Positions 8,271-17,521 of a stretch of DNA of 64,000 bases are shown one piece after another. A model generated the notes under the pieces. The model was not told the DNA's origin and did no database searches. It saw only the letters and a list, made by a program, of their open reading frames with translations. Both the position numbers and the translations under genes were made by a program. The stretch's first letter is position 1; each line of letters opens with the position of its first letter. This stretch comes from CALJTV01 sp036821185 (GTDB lineage Bacteria; Chloroflexota; Dehalococcoidia; GIF9; UBA5629). Where the stretch lies: contig DAISKD010000001.1 of NCBI GenBank assembly GCA_036821185.1, positions 1-64,000 of the forward strand, given 5' to 3'.

Positions 8271-11200
8271 TCACGAGTTGACTTGGCTGGAATCGGTTGA
8301 ATTCTGCTCGACCCTGATGCTGTTGTCTCCGAGCACCCTGCTTATTTCTATGGCTAGTTCAGGACAGTAGCCGACTTTATTGGGTAATTTCATATTTACG
8401 GTCTTCGTGTCTGTAGTTATGGCAAGGAAAACAGTGTCTCTGCCTGGATAACGACTGAGGGCAGCGAGTATTTGTTCGAGCCGCTTGATATCTCCCTCAG
8501 CGTTATCACCCGGAGTGATGTTAATGATTACTTTCTTGGACGCTGTTTGGGGCTGAATTGACAGCTCGGGCAATGTAGTTATCATGTTAGCATTATCTTC
8601 CTCTTGGTACTGACGCACTTTCTGACAGTTGATACTGGCGCGATCGTCTTTTAGCCGCACCACGCCTTCGACAAGCAGGATGTTTCCCTCCTGCCATATT
8701 GCTCTTGTCTGGCTGTAGATGTCTGACCACACTGTTACCTCAACTGCGCCGACAAGGTCTTCCAACGTAGCAATAACAAATGGTTTCATGTCCCTGGTAT
8801 GCAGCTGGCGTACCGATGTCACCATTCCAGCAACTATGACTTTTTCTCCGACCATTTCGCTGTTGATCTCTCCGCAGAGAGCGGTGACCGTTTTGGCTAG
8901 TTTTGGTGCTATTGTTGCCAGCGGATGTTCTGAGAAATACACGCCCAGAAGTTCCTTTTCCCATTCCAGTTTGTCCTTAGAGCTGACATCGAAGTGTTCC
9001 AAGTCGAAATTAGGGAGTGGGGTTGGGACTGCGTCACCCCACAGGTCGAACATGCTTGTTTGTCCCGATTCTTTGAGTTTCTGTTCTTGCTGGGCAAGTG
9101 AGATGATGCGATCTATGGCGTGGAGCAAGCTCCCTCGTGGGGCTAGACAGTCTAGCGCGCCGGCTTTGATCAGGCTTTCCAGGGCCTTTTTGTTAATGCC
9201 TCGTAAATCGACACGGCGGCAGAAGTCCGCGATAGAAGTGAAAGCCCCTCCTTCCTTGCGTGCCTGGATAATAAGCTCAATAGCACTGCGGCCAAGGTTT
9301 TTGATCGCTGGTAGGCTATAGCGGATGGCTTTTCTACCCTCGTCTATTTGTTCGATACTAAACTCGGCCTCGCTCTTGTTGACATCTGGAGGTAGCACTA
9401 TAATACCCAAGCGCCGGCATTCGGCTATTGCTGAAGCCAGTTTATCTTGATGTGCAATATACGTATTTAAAAAAGCTGTCATGTACTCCAGTGGGTAGTT
9501 AGCTTTCAAGTAGGCGGTCTGGTAAGCAAGCAAAGCGTAACTGACGCTGTGTGCCTTATTGAATGCGTAGCCAGCAAACGGCTCGATCAACGAGAAAATG
9601 TCTGCTGCAACGTGTGCCGGAATACCTCTTTTCTCCGCACCTGCTATGAAATTTTGTTTCTCCCTCTTCATTACCTCCGGGATCTTTTTCCCCATTGCCT
9701 TGCGGAATATGTCTGCCTGTCCCAGGCTGTAGCCTGCTAAGGCACATACGATGTGGAGCACCTGATCCTGATAAACGATTACACCGTAAGTTTCCTCCAG
9801 TATTTCCTTTATCGAAGGATGAAGGTACTGAACGTCTTGAATCCCTCGTTTTGCCTTGATGAAGGTGGGGATATGTTCCATAGGGCCTGGACGATACAGA
9901 GCTACCATAGCTGCAATGTCACCGAAGGTAGTGGGTCCGAGCTCTTTTATGTAGCGGCGCATGCCGGCACTTTCCAACTGGAAGATGCCGCTGGTCTCTC
10001 CGGAAGCGAGAAGTTGGAAGGTAGCCGGGTCATTTAGAGGAATGTCTTGCAGGTCAATGGAGATACCGCGTGTTTTCATGATCGTGTCTCGTGTCTTTGC
10101 CAGCACAGTCAGGTTTGCCAGCCCCAGAAAGTCCATCTTGAGCAGTCCGAGCCGTGCTATGCTGTCCATGGAAAACTGCGTCATGTTTGTGGCCTGCTCA
10201 CTGTCTTTGGCGGCTCGCTGCAACGGTACGTGGTTGGTCAAGGGTTCTTTAGATATCACCACCCCTGCGGCATGGGTACTGGCATGGCGAGCTATTCCCT
10301 CTAGCTTCTTGGCGGTGTCTATTAAATTGCGCACCACACTGTCTTGCTCATATACATCGTGCAATTCTGGGCCCTCAGCCAAGGCCTGGTCTAAGGTGAT
10401 ATTCGGCCTAGCCGGGACGAGGCGGGCTATTCTGTCTACCTGGCCATAGGGCATCCCCAATGCTCTACCTACGTCTCTTAAGGCAGCTCTTGCTCCAAGG
10501 GTACCGAAGGTTATGATCTGGGCGACATGGTCAGCTCCGTACTTCTGGGTGACATAGGCTATCATCTCGTCGCGGCGGTCGTCTTGAAAGTCTAGGTCAA
10601 TGTCCGGAGGCTCGCGGCGTTCGATGTTAAGGAACCGTTCGAACACCAGTTTATGCTCCATAGGGTCTATAGAGGTAATGCCAAGGCAGTAAAGTGCCAG
10701 ACTAGCAGCAGCGCTACCACGAACCCCAAAGAGGATGCTGCGTTTTTTGGCAAATGCAACAAGGTCCCAGACGACAAGAAAATAGTCTGCAAATTCTGTC
10801 TGCCGGATAACATCCAGTTCGTAGGCGAGGCGCTGTTCGACTTCGGGCGGTATATGGCTATACCGCTGTTTTAGTCCTTCCCAGCAAAGTTCAGTAAGGT
10901 ATTCATAAGATGTTTTCCCTGGCGGCAGGTCGATCTGCGGGAGGTTGAGACGGCCGAATTCCATGTCGAAAGTGCACATCTGTGCAATCTTTTCTGTATT
11001 CTCGATTGCCTGGGGCAAGTCAGCGAAAAGCTCGGCCATTTCCGTAGGGCTCTTCAAGTAGAAGAAATCCCCCGACATTTTTAGCCTTTTCGGGTCATGA
11101 ATGGAAGTGTTGGTCTGGATGCAGAGAAGGATATCATGCAAGGCAGCGTCTTCCCGGTTAATGTAATGGACGTCATTGGTAGCTACCACAGGGATACACA

Positions 11201-11774
11201 GCTGCTCGGCAATGGCTAGCAATCCTTTGTTGATGCAGTCAAGTTCAGGTATCGGGTGTCGTTGTATTTCCAGATAATAATCACAAAAGGTGTCTTTATA
11301 CCATTTGGCCTGTGTGGTGGCTTCATCCAGGCGTCCCTCCAAAATCAAGCGGGCGAGCTCACTTTGCATACAGCCAGACAAAGCAATCAGTCCATCACTG
11401 TATTGGGCAAGGAGCTCTTTATCTATCCTCGGCTTATAATAGAAGCCCTCCAAATTGGCTTTGGTCACCAATTGAATCAAATTTCGATAACCCCTCTGGT
11501 CTTTCACCAGAAGGGTTAGATGGTAGGGAGTTTTTTCGTTGGTGTTACGACTCCGGTAACTTGTTTCAGCCACATAGATTTCACAGCCAACTATCGGCTT
11601 AATCCCTGCCTCTCTGGCGGTAACATAAAAGTCGACCGTACCATGCATGTTGCCATGGTCTGTGATGGCGAGGCTGGCCATTCCCAGCTCCTTTGCCTTG
11701 GCAACAAGTTGCGGAATGCGACAGAGGCCGTCAAGCAGGCTATACTCAGTGTGGACATGTAAGTGGGTAAACAT
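8271..11774 (-). CDS. dnaE: DNA polymerase III alpha subunit
   Basis: 1167 residues, replicative polymerase of the DnaE1 type. It begins with the PHP domain (FTHLHVHTEYSLLDG, Asp/His metal motifs) followed by palm, thumb and fingers; PDIDLDFQDDRR holds the catalytic Asp pair and GVRGSAAASL and YQDQV are typical. Helix-hairpin-helix, OB fold (VIVAGMVTSVRQLHTRDMKPF) and a C-terminal domain follow. Length is normal for DnaE1. The stop codon is 20 bases from the convergent enoyl-CoA hydratase stop, with no terminator visible between them. Confidence 0.97.
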   Translation of the reverse strand: MFTHLHVHTEYSLLDGLCRIPQLVAKAKELGMASLAITDHGNMHGTVDFYVTAREAGIKPIVGCEIYVAETSYRSRNTNEKTPYHLTLLVKDQRGYRNLIQLVTKANLEGFYYKPRIDKELLAQYSDGLIALSGCMQSELARLILEGRLDEATTQAKWYKDTFCDYYLEIQRHPIPELDCINKGLLAIAEQLCIPVVATNDVHYINREDAALHDILLCIQTNTSIHDPKRLKMSGDFFYLKSPTEMAELFADLPQAIENTEKIAQMCTFDMEFGRLNLPQIDLPPGKTSYEYLTELCWEGLKQRYSHIPPEVEQRLAYELDVIRQTEFADYFLVVWDLVAFAKKRSILFGVRGSAAASLALYCLGITSIDPMEHKLVFERFLNIERREPPDIDLDFQDDRRDEMIAYVTQKYGADHVAQIITFGTLGARAALRDVGRALGMPYGQVDRIARLVPARPNITLDQALAEGPELHDVYEQDSVVRNLIDTAKKLEGIARHASTHAAGVVISKEPLTNHVPLQRAAKDSEQATNMTQFSMDSIARLGLLKMDFLGLANLTVLAKTRDTIMKTRGISIDLQDIPLNDPATFQLLASGETSGIFQLESAGMRRYIKELGPTTFGDIAAMVALYRPGPMEHIPTFIKAKRGIQDVQYLHPSIKEILEETYGVIVYQDQVLHIVCALAGYSLGQADIFRKAMGKKIPEVMKREKQNFIAGAEKRGIPAHVAADIFSLIEPFAGYAFNKAHSVSYALLAYQTAYLKANYPLEYMTAFLNTYIAHQDKLASAIAECRRLGIIVLPPDVNKSEAEFSIEQIDEGRKAIRYSLPAIKNLGRSAIELIIQARKEGGAFTSIADFCRRVDLRGINKKALESLIKAGALDCLAPRGSLLHAIDRIISLAQQEQKLKESGQTSMFDLWGDAVPTPLPNFDLEHFDVSSKDKLEWEKELLGVYFSEHPLATIAPKLAKTVTALCGEINSEMVGEKVIVAGMVTSVRQLHTRDMKPFVIATLEDLVGAVEVTVWSDIYSQTRAIWQEGNILLVEGVVRLKDDRASINCQKVRQYQEEDNANMITTLPELSIQPQTASKKVIINITPGDNAEGDIKRLEQILAALSRYPGRDTVFLAITTDTKTVNMKLPNKVGYCPELAIEISRVLGDNSIRVEQNSTDSSQVNS

Positions 11775-11809
11775 GCGACCCTGTTCAAAAGAGCGGTAGT
11801 CCGCAAAAA

Positions 11810-11818
11810 ATTATAGCA
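11810..11818 (-). promoter_or_regulatory. Extended -10 promoter of dnaE
   Basis: On the minus strand TGCTATAAT, an extended -10 element, lies about 36 bases upstream of the dnaE ATG; transcription would start near 11803. No good -35 is visible, which an extended -10 can tolerate. Confidence 0.5.
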
Positions 11819-11993
11819 CAGGATGTCTCTTGCTGCTTATCTGGGCTGATTTTACATTTTGCTGTCGGCCAGCAGCTATTTGTGTGGATGGCACCTTCAG
11901 TTCGGCGAGCTGTTGGAATATAATCTATGCAGGCCTTCTATACTTTCACCCTTTTGCTACCAGGGTGTTTGCGTTAGGGCAGGTGAAGCGAAG

Positions 11994-12695
11994 ATGTGGA
12001 TAGTACGTAACCTTGCGTTCTGGTTGTTGGTGCTTTGCATACCAGTGCTGCTCTTGACCAGTGCTCTCAGATGGGCGGTAAGCGAGGTGAAGCTATATGA
12101 GTATGGTTTCACTAGATACAAAATAGAGCAGGCCACAGGTATACCTGGACCGGAATTGAGAACAGTAGCTGTGCAGTTGATTGACTATTTCAACTCGCGT
12201 GTTGATGAAGCGCAGGTGGTAGTGAATATAAGGGAAAAGAGAACCCCGCTTTTTAATGACAAGGAGCTGATCCACTTGCAGGACGTGCGGAATTTGGTCC
12301 ATCTAAATAATCTGGTACAGGTGTCGAGCCTGGCGATGGCGGTTATATGTGCGTCGGCGCTGGCACTGTTGTCCAAGCCAAGATGGCTTATTCTGACACG
12401 GGGGACATTTATGGGTAGTGGCCTGGCCCTGGGCTTAATGGTGTTTCTGGCCCTCTGGTGCTGGCTCGGCTTCGACCAACTTTTTTACTTGTTTCATATC
12501 GCCAGCTTTCGCAATGAGTACTGGATGCTGGATCCATCAGAGGACTATCTTATCAGGCTATTTCCCGAACCTTTTTTCTATGATGCAGCATTACTCGTCT
12601 TTGGCACAGTCCTGATGGTCTCCGTGATAGTCATGGCCGGGAGTTTGTGTGCTTTGAGGTTCTTGGACAGTCGGTCTAAGAGGGAGGATGCTTGA
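11994..12695 (+). CDS. DUF1461 (TIGR01906 family) integral membrane protein
   Basis: 233 residues from ATG 11994, chosen because the protein then begins directly with a membrane segment (WIVRNLAFWLLVLCIPVLLL). Four hydrophobic segments are visible: near residues 5-24, 108-126, 137-157 and 201-223. Between the first and second is an outside domain with NDKELIHLQDV, and a loop with FHIASFRNEYWMLDP and LIRLFPEPFF precedes the last; these match the TIGR01906/DUF1461 family. Function is unknown. Divergent from dnaE. Confidence 0.8.
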   Translation: MWIVRNLAFWLLVLCIPVLLLTSALRWAVSEVKLYEYGFTRYKIEQATGIPGPELRTVAVQLIDYFNSRVDEAQVVVNIREKRTPLFNDKELIHLQDVRNLVHLNNLVQVSSLAMAVICASALALLSKPRWLILTRGTFMGSGLALGLMVFLALWCWLGFDQLFYLFHIASFRNEYWMLDPSEDYLIRLFPEPFFYDAALLVFGTVLMVSVIVMAGSLCALRFLDSRSKREDA

Positions 12696-12718
12696 AGCTT
12701 GCGCCACTGACCTAAATT

Positions 12719-12955
12719 TTACAAGCTACAACTAGCACAATCTGAAGCACTACAACTACCACAGGAAGACCCTGTGCCTGCAATAGGCGAGGAGATGCCG
12801 GTGCTATCTTTAGAAAAGGACGCAAAGCGTGAGAACAATCGGTTGGCAATCTTGCCGCATTTGGGGCAGTTCGTTTCGCTACTGGCCCTGTCAAACGGTT
12901 TCCTCACCTCGAATTTGCATTTGCATTCCGGACAGAGGTATTCGTAGATGGGCAT
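12719..12955 (-). CDS. FmdB-type zinc ribbon protein
   Basis: 78 residues. MPIYEYLCPECKCKFEV with NCPKCGK 20 residues later is the canonical FmdB/CxxC_CXXC_SSSS putative regulatory ribbon, ending in a Cys/Ser-rich tail (GSSCGSCSASDC) typical of the family. AAGGAG precedes the ATG. Named after a gene near a formamidase operon, but its real role is unknown. Its stop is 24 bases from the DUF1461 stop (convergent). Confidence 0.88.
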   Translation of the reverse strand: MPIYEYLCPECKCKFEVRKPFDRASSETNCPKCGKIANRLFSRFASFSKDSTGISSPIAGTGSSCGSCSASDCASCSL

Positions 12956-13038
12956 TTTAGTCTCCTTTTGGAGCTAATATCAGTTTAGCTGGGAATTTCT
13001 TCGACGTCAAGGATGAGCGTGGTATTTGGTGGCGTGCT

Positions 13039-13067
13039 TTGAATGTCCCAAAAGGGGTTAGTATAAT
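13039..13067 (+). promoter_or_regulatory. nadE promoter
   Basis: TTGAAT (13039-13044), 17-base spacer, perfect TATAAT (13062-13067), 32 bases ahead of the nadE ATG with a GGAGGT site between. Confidence 0.7.
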
Positions 13068-13099
13068 GGCGCTGCACAGTAGTAGGAGGTATAGTTAGC

Positions 13100-13834
13100 A
13101 TGACGATCGCAGCTGATGAGCTCGCCAACGAGATTGTTGGGTGGATGCGGGATGTTGTTTCGAGGTCGTCAAGCAAAGGCGTAGTGTTTGGAATGAGCGG
13201 AGGAGTTGATTCCTCGGTAGTGGCAGTGCTGTGTAAGCGTGCTTGCCCTGATGCCTGCCTGGGTCTCATTATGCCCTGCCACAGCATCCCGAGCGATAGA
13301 GAGCATGCTGAACTGGTAGCCAGGAAGTTCGGAATACCGTACGAGGTTGTGGTCCTGGACACTGTATTTGATGTTTTTGTCAAGGTGTTACCCTCGCTGA
13401 AGGGCGATCTGTCCTCAGCTCGCCTGGCGGTTGCAAACATAAAGCCACGGTTACGTATGGTCACACTTTACTACTTTGCCAATCGGCTCGGCTACTTAGT
13501 AATAGGTGCCAGCAACAGGAGCGAGCTTTCGGTCGGTTATTTTACCAAGTATGGTGATGGGGGAGTGGATGTCATGCCTCTGGCGAATCTGGTAAAGTCG
13601 CAGGTATACGAGTTGGCTAGGTATCTTGAGGTACCTCAGGAGATCATTGACAAGCCGCCATCTGCTGGTCTGTGGGAGGAGCAGACAGACGAGGGTGAGA
13701 TGGGGGTCACCTATAGGGCGCTGGATCGATATCTAGTGAGCGGGCAGGCGGAAAAAGAAATTAAGGACAAAATTGACTACATGGCTGCGAGAAGTTTGCA
13801 TAAGCGCAGCCTCCCTTTAGTACCGCCATTCTAG
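13100..13834 (+). CDS. nadE: NH3-dependent NAD+ synthetase
   Basis: 244-residue enzyme amidating nicotinate adenine dinucleotide with ammonia and ATP, the last step of NAD synthesis. FGMSGGVDSSVVA (about 30-42) is the N-type ATP pyrophosphatase P-loop; GASNRSELSVGYFTKYGDGG and PSAGLWEEQTDEGEMG are diagnostic of NadE. No glutaminase domain is present, so ammonia is the direct donor. ATG follows GGAGGT. Upstream of recA and possibly read through into it. Confidence 0.95.
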   Translation: MTIAADELANEIVGWMRDVVSRSSSKGVVFGMSGGVDSSVVAVLCKRACPDACLGLIMPCHSIPSDREHAELVARKFGIPYEVVVLDTVFDVFVKVLPSLKGDLSSARLAVANIKPRLRMVTLYYFANRLGYLVIGASNRSELSVGYFTKYGDGGVDVMPLANLVKSQVYELARYLEVPQEIIDKPPSAGLWEEQTDEGEMGVTYRALDRYLVSGQAEKEIKDKIDYMAARSLHKRSLPLVPPF

Positions 13835-13858
13835 TAGCAGCGTGTGGTACAAACGGTA

Positions 13859-13887
13859 TTGTCTCAGCAACCTCTGTGTGCTATTAT
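13859..13887 (+). promoter_or_regulatory. recA promoter
   Basis: TTGTCT (13859-13864), 17-base spacer ending in TGC and TATTAT (13882-13887), an extended -10. Transcription would start near 13894, about 39 bases before the recA ATG. Confidence 0.6.
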
Positions 13888-13899
13888 GCGCAGCAGAGG
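13871..13899. repeat. Inverted repeat centred on the recA -10 box
   Basis: CCTCTGTGTGC (13871-13881) mirrors GCGCAGCAGAGG (13888-13899) with one extra G and one G-T pair, and the six-base centre is exactly the -10 hexamer. The placement is that of an operator where a dimeric regulator would block RNA polymerase. It does not match the GAAC-N4-GTTC-like site before lexA, so it may belong to another regulator. Confidence 0.5.
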
Positions 13900-13932
13900 G
13901 GCCAGAACGGTACATATACTGGAGGGAGATAC

Positions 13933-14964
13933 ATGGTCACGGACAAGGAGAGGGCGCTCGAGTTGGCGGTGAGCCGGATTGTCAAACAATTCGGCGAGGG
14001 GTCGATAATGAAGCTAGGCGAGATGTCGTCAAAGATGCCTGTTGAGGCTATTCCTACCGGTTCACTGAGCTTGGATTTGGCTTTGGGTATAGGTGGGGTA
14101 CCCAGAGGTCGGGTGACTGAAATTTTTGGTGCTGAGGCCTCTGGAAAGACTACGTTAGCACAGCATATCATTGCCGAGGCCCAGAAGCTGGGGGGAATTG
14201 CCGTTTATATCGATGCCGAGCATGCTCTAGACACATCGTATGCAGCTAATTGCGGTGTAAAGATTGATGAACTTCGTATAGCCCAGCCAGACAATGGTGA
14301 AGAGGCATTGGGTATTACTGAGGAGCTGGTAAGAAGTGGGGCTGTCGACGTCGTAGTTATTGACAGCGTAGCAGCGTTAGTACCTAGGGCTGAGATAGAA
14401 GGGGAAATGGGGGATGCACATGTTGGTCTGCAGGCGCGGCTGATGTCCCAGGCACTAAGAAAACTGGTAGCGGCGATAAGTAAATCGCGTACAGCGGTAA
14501 TTTTTATCAACCAATTGCGAGAGAAGGTCGGTATAGTTTTCGGCAGCCCGGAGGTGACTCCAGGTGGTAGGGCGCTGAAATTTTATAGCTCGGTAAGAAT
14601 AGACCTTAGGAGGATTGATGCCATCAAGCATGGCTCTGAAGTAGTGGGTACAAGAGTCAGAGCTAGGGTGGTAAAAAACAAAATGGCTCCACCTTTCCGT
14701 TCAGCTGAATTTGACATAATGTTCAAACATGGTATAAGTAAGGAAGGTGATTTGATTGACCTAGGTGTAGCGCTGGGGATAGTGAAGAAGGCGGGAACGT
14801 TTTTCACTTATGGCGATATAAAATTAGGGCAGGGGCGAGAAAATGCCAAGGAATACCTGAGGCAAAACCCTGCCACGGCCTCTGAGATTGAAAAGAAAAT
14901 AAGAGCGGTAGCTCAAGGAGCTCCTGTGCTGGGTGCCGATGTGTCCAGAGAAGTGTTTGATTAG
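13933..14964 (+). CDS. recA: Recombinase RecA
   Basis: 343 residues. ATG 13933 follows GGAGGGA. Walker A GAEASGKTT, Walker B VVVIDSVAAL, L1/L2 DNA-binding loops (FINQLREKVGIVFGSPEVTPGG) and a C-terminal domain with ENAKEYLRQNP are all present. It forms filaments on single-stranded DNA for homologous recombination and stimulates LexA self-cleavage; lexA lies at 32.4 kb. Followed by its inhibitor gene recX. Confidence 0.98.
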   Translation: MVTDKERALELAVSRIVKQFGEGSIMKLGEMSSKMPVEAIPTGSLSLDLALGIGGVPRGRVTEIFGAEASGKTTLAQHIIAEAQKLGGIAVYIDAEHALDTSYAANCGVKIDELRIAQPDNGEEALGITEELVRSGAVDVVVIDSVAALVPRAEIEGEMGDAHVGLQARLMSQALRKLVAAISKSRTAVIFINQLREKVGIVFGSPEVTPGGRALKFYSSVRIDLRRIDAIKHGSEVVGTRVRARVVKNKMAPPFRSAEFDIMFKHGISKEGDLIDLGVALGIVKKAGTFFTYGDIKLGQGRENAKEYLRQNPATASEIEKKIRAVAQGAPVLGADVSREVFD

Positions 14965-15033
14965 ACCAAAGTTGTCTGATTAATATTTTCGATCTTGTAA
15001 ATCTTGCAACCCAAGAAAGGAAAGCCACTGTCT

Positions 15034-15681
15034 ATGGCGAAGGTGACTGCCCTCAAGCGCAGAGGAGGAAAAGTAGAGGTCTGTCTTGATGGCGAGCTTT
15101 CGTTCAAAGTAAGTGCTGAGGTGGCCGGTAGGTTAAATCTCAGTGCGGGACAGGTTCTGTCTGCTGATGAAGTCGAGGAGCTGCTCGAAACTGAGGCTGT
15201 GGAACGATGTCTTGCTGTTGCTTTTCGTCTGCTCAGCTATCGCCCCAGGAGCCGGGCGGAGTTGAGGCAGCGTTTGCTGAGGCGTGGTTTCTCAGAAATT
15301 GTAGTGTACAAAGTTCTAGCACTGCTGAAAGAAAAAGGCCTTGTTGACGATGTGGCCTTTGCTCGCTACTGGGCAGACAATAGAGCCAGGTTCAAGCCGA
15401 GGAGTGCAAGACTTATCAGTCTAGAGCTAAAACGCAAAGGGATCAGCTCGGAGGTGGTAAGTGAGGCGATACAATCGCTAGATGATGAAGTCTTGGCCTA
15501 TGAGGCAGGATCGAAGAAGGCCCGTGCCCTCGCTAGGCTTCCAGAGGAAGAGTTTTACCAGCGGCTTTATAACTATTTGTGTAGGCGCGGCTTTGGCGAT
15601 GGAGTGATACGTTCTGTCTTGGGGCGTTTGCGAGAGATATACGGTGCTGCCGGTGACGAAAGGGTGGCTGTGGATGTTTGA
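15034..15681 (+). CDS. recX: Regulatory protein RecX
   Basis: 215 residues from ATG 15034; a TTG 30 bases upstream is in frame but less likely. Three-helix repeats are visible, with AFRLLSYRPRSRAELRQRLLRRGF and LLKEKGLVDDVAFARYWADNRA matching the RecX core. RecX binds along RecA filaments and limits their activity. It directly follows recA with a 69-base gap, the usual order. Confidence 0.9.
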   Translation: MAKVTALKRRGGKVEVCLDGELSFKVSAEVAGRLNLSAGQVLSADEVEELLETEAVERCLAVAFRLLSYRPRSRAELRQRLLRRGFSEIVVYKVLALLKEKGLVDDVAFARYWADNRARFKPRSARLISLELKRKGISSEVVSEAIQSLDDEVLAYEAGSKKARALARLPEEEFYQRLYNYLCRRGFGDGVIRSVLGRLREIYGAAGDERVAVDV

Positions 15682-15725
15682 TCAGGCGGGTTATGTTTTC
15701 GATGGTGGTTTATAGATTGTGTGTA

Positions 15726-15753
15726 TTGCAATGACAGGGGAGTGTGGTATAAT
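15726..15753 (+). promoter_or_regulatory. Promoter of the acyl-CoA ligase-livGF operon
   Basis: TTGCAA (15726-15731), 16-base spacer ending TGG, perfect TATAAT (15748-15753): an extended -10 promoter 54 bases before the ligase start. Confidence 0.65.
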
Positions 15754-15807
15754 TTAGCTACCCTCACATGGGATGAGCAGATACGGAGATATGGAAGGAG
15801 GCCTAAA

Positions 15808-17520
15808 TTGACTGACCCGAATAAGGCATTATATGAATCAAGACCGTGGCTGAAATTCTATCCCTCGGGTATACCTCCAGATGTTGAGATACCGGAAAAA
15901 TCGGTGGTTGAGTCGTTTGATGAAGCGACGGAAAAGTGGAAGGACAAGACTGCCCTAATCTTCTATGGCAGGAAGATAACCTACGGGGAACTGAGGGACC
16001 ACGTCGACAGGGTGGCTACGGCGCTTTGTGACCTGGGGGTGAAGAAGGGAGACAGGGTTGCCCTGTTGTTGTTGAATTCTCCCCAGTTCATTATCGCCTA
16101 TTTCGGCGCGGTCAAGGCTGGTGCCACTGTAACTGCTATAAGCCCGGTATATGTTAGCCCCGAGATAAAGCATCAGCTGGAAGACAGCGGCGCCAAAATG
16201 ATCATTTGTCTGGACATCCTTTACGACAATGTTGAGCGAACTGGTATCAAGCTGGACGCTGTTATCCTGACTAATATAGCAGAATACCTGCCTCCTATGA
16301 AGAAGTTCTTGGGGCAGAGTGTGTTGCGCGCGGTATACCAGAAGATGGCAGCACCGCCGGCTGAGATATATGAGCAGGAGGGCTTCTACCGGCTTCAGGA
16401 TCTGATAAAAAAGTATCCTCCCAATCCGCCAAAGATTAAGTTTGACATAAAGGAGGATATAGTCACTCTTCCCTATACAGGTGGCACCACGGGATTACCC
16501 AAGGGTGCGATGATAACACATTACAATATGGTGGCAGCACGAACTATAGCTGAGAAGTTCTGGAGCTATGTGGTGCACGAAGGGAAGGAGACGGTACTGG
16601 CATATTTGCCCTTCTACCATATTTATGGGCAATCGGTGATCATGATGGGCGGGCTGTGTCAGGGTTATACATTGGTTATATTTACCACACCAGACCTGGA
16701 TGACATCCTGAATTCCATAGAGGCTTATAATGCTAGCATGTTTTATAGCGTCCCCTCTCTCTACGAATATCTGAGGGACTACCATCGGACCGATAGAGTT
16801 AACTGGAAGAGGCTGAAGGTGCTTATCTCCGGTGCCGATGCCCTTCTTGAGGATACGGCGAGGGGCTGGGAGAAGAGGACCGGTGCCAAGATTCACGAGG
16901 GCTGGGGGATGACGGAGACCACTTCGGTGGGTATAGTAAGCCCTTATGGAAGGCCCAAGCTTGGTTCATTTGGAGTACCGTTACCCAACACGGTTGCTGG
17001 CATACTTGACCCCGATAGTAACAAGTTCCTGCCTGTGGGCGAGATCGGTGAACTGGCGGTTAAGGGTCCTCAGGTAGCTAAGGGCTACTGGAACAGGCCA
17101 GAGGAAACCGCAAAGATGTTCATCAACATTGACGGGGAGAAATGGCTGAGGACAGGCGACCTGGTACGGATGGATGAGGAAGGCTACTTCTACTTCTATG
17201 ACAGAAAGCGTGATATGATTAAGTACAAGGGTCTCGCGGTATTTGCTCGCGAAGTCGAAGAGGTCATCTCCAGCCATCCTCAGGTCAAGGAGGCTGGCGT
17301 AATCGGTGTTCCTGACCCTGAAGTTGGGGAAAAGGTGAAGGCGATAGTGGTTCTGGAGACCGAAGCGAGAGGTAAGGTCTCCGAGCAGGACATTATCAAG
17401 TACTGTGAGGAAAGACTGGCACACTATAAAGTACCCAAGATAGTTGAGTTCCGGGGTGAGGTCCCCAAGACGGATGTGGGTAAAGTATCACGCCGTGAAC
17501 TCAGGGAGGAGGAACTGTAA
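15808..17520 (+). CDS. AMP-dependent acyl-CoA ligase
   Basis: 570 residues. TTG start chosen for AAGGAGG six bases upstream and a sensible N-terminus (TDPNKALYESRPW). The AMP-binding P-loop PYTGGTTGLPKG, the adenylate motif GWGMTETTS and the hinge motif LRTGDLVRMDEEGYFYFYDR are intact, as is the C-terminal Lys region KVSRRE. It activates a carboxylic acid as acyl-AMP then acyl-CoA; the sequence suggests the long-chain fatty acid or related aryl ligase branch but does not fix the substrate. One base separates it from livG, so substrate import and activation are probably coregulated. Confidence 0.9.
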   Translation: MTDPNKALYESRPWLKFYPSGIPPDVEIPEKSVVESFDEATEKWKDKTALIFYGRKITYGELRDHVDRVATALCDLGVKKGDRVALLLLNSPQFIIAYFGAVKAGATVTAISPVYVSPEIKHQLEDSGAKMIICLDILYDNVERTGIKLDAVILTNIAEYLPPMKKFLGQSVLRAVYQKMAAPPAEIYEQEGFYRLQDLIKKYPPNPPKIKFDIKEDIVTLPYTGGTTGLPKGAMITHYNMVAARTIAEKFWSYVVHEGKETVLAYLPFYHIYGQSVIMMGGLCQGYTLVIFTTPDLDDILNSIEAYNASMFYSVPSLYEYLRDYHRTDRVNWKRLKVLISGADALLEDTARGWEKRTGAKIHEGWGMTETTSVGIVSPYGRPKLGSFGVPLPNTVAGILDPDSNKFLPVGEIGELAVKGPQVAKGYWNRPEETAKMFINIDGEKWLRTGDLVRMDEEGYFYFYDRKRDMIKYKGLAVFAREVEEVISSHPQVKEAGVIGVPDPEVGEKVKAIVVLETEARGKVSEQDIIKYCEERLAHYKVPKIVEFRGEVPKTDVGKVSRRELREEEL

Positions 17521-17521
17521 C

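Noticed and set aside
8719..9321. 200-codon plus-strand frame opposite dnaE (others at 9961-10449 and 38753-39292)
   Set aside because: Antisense shadows of strongly conserved genes; low-complexity translations without motifs.
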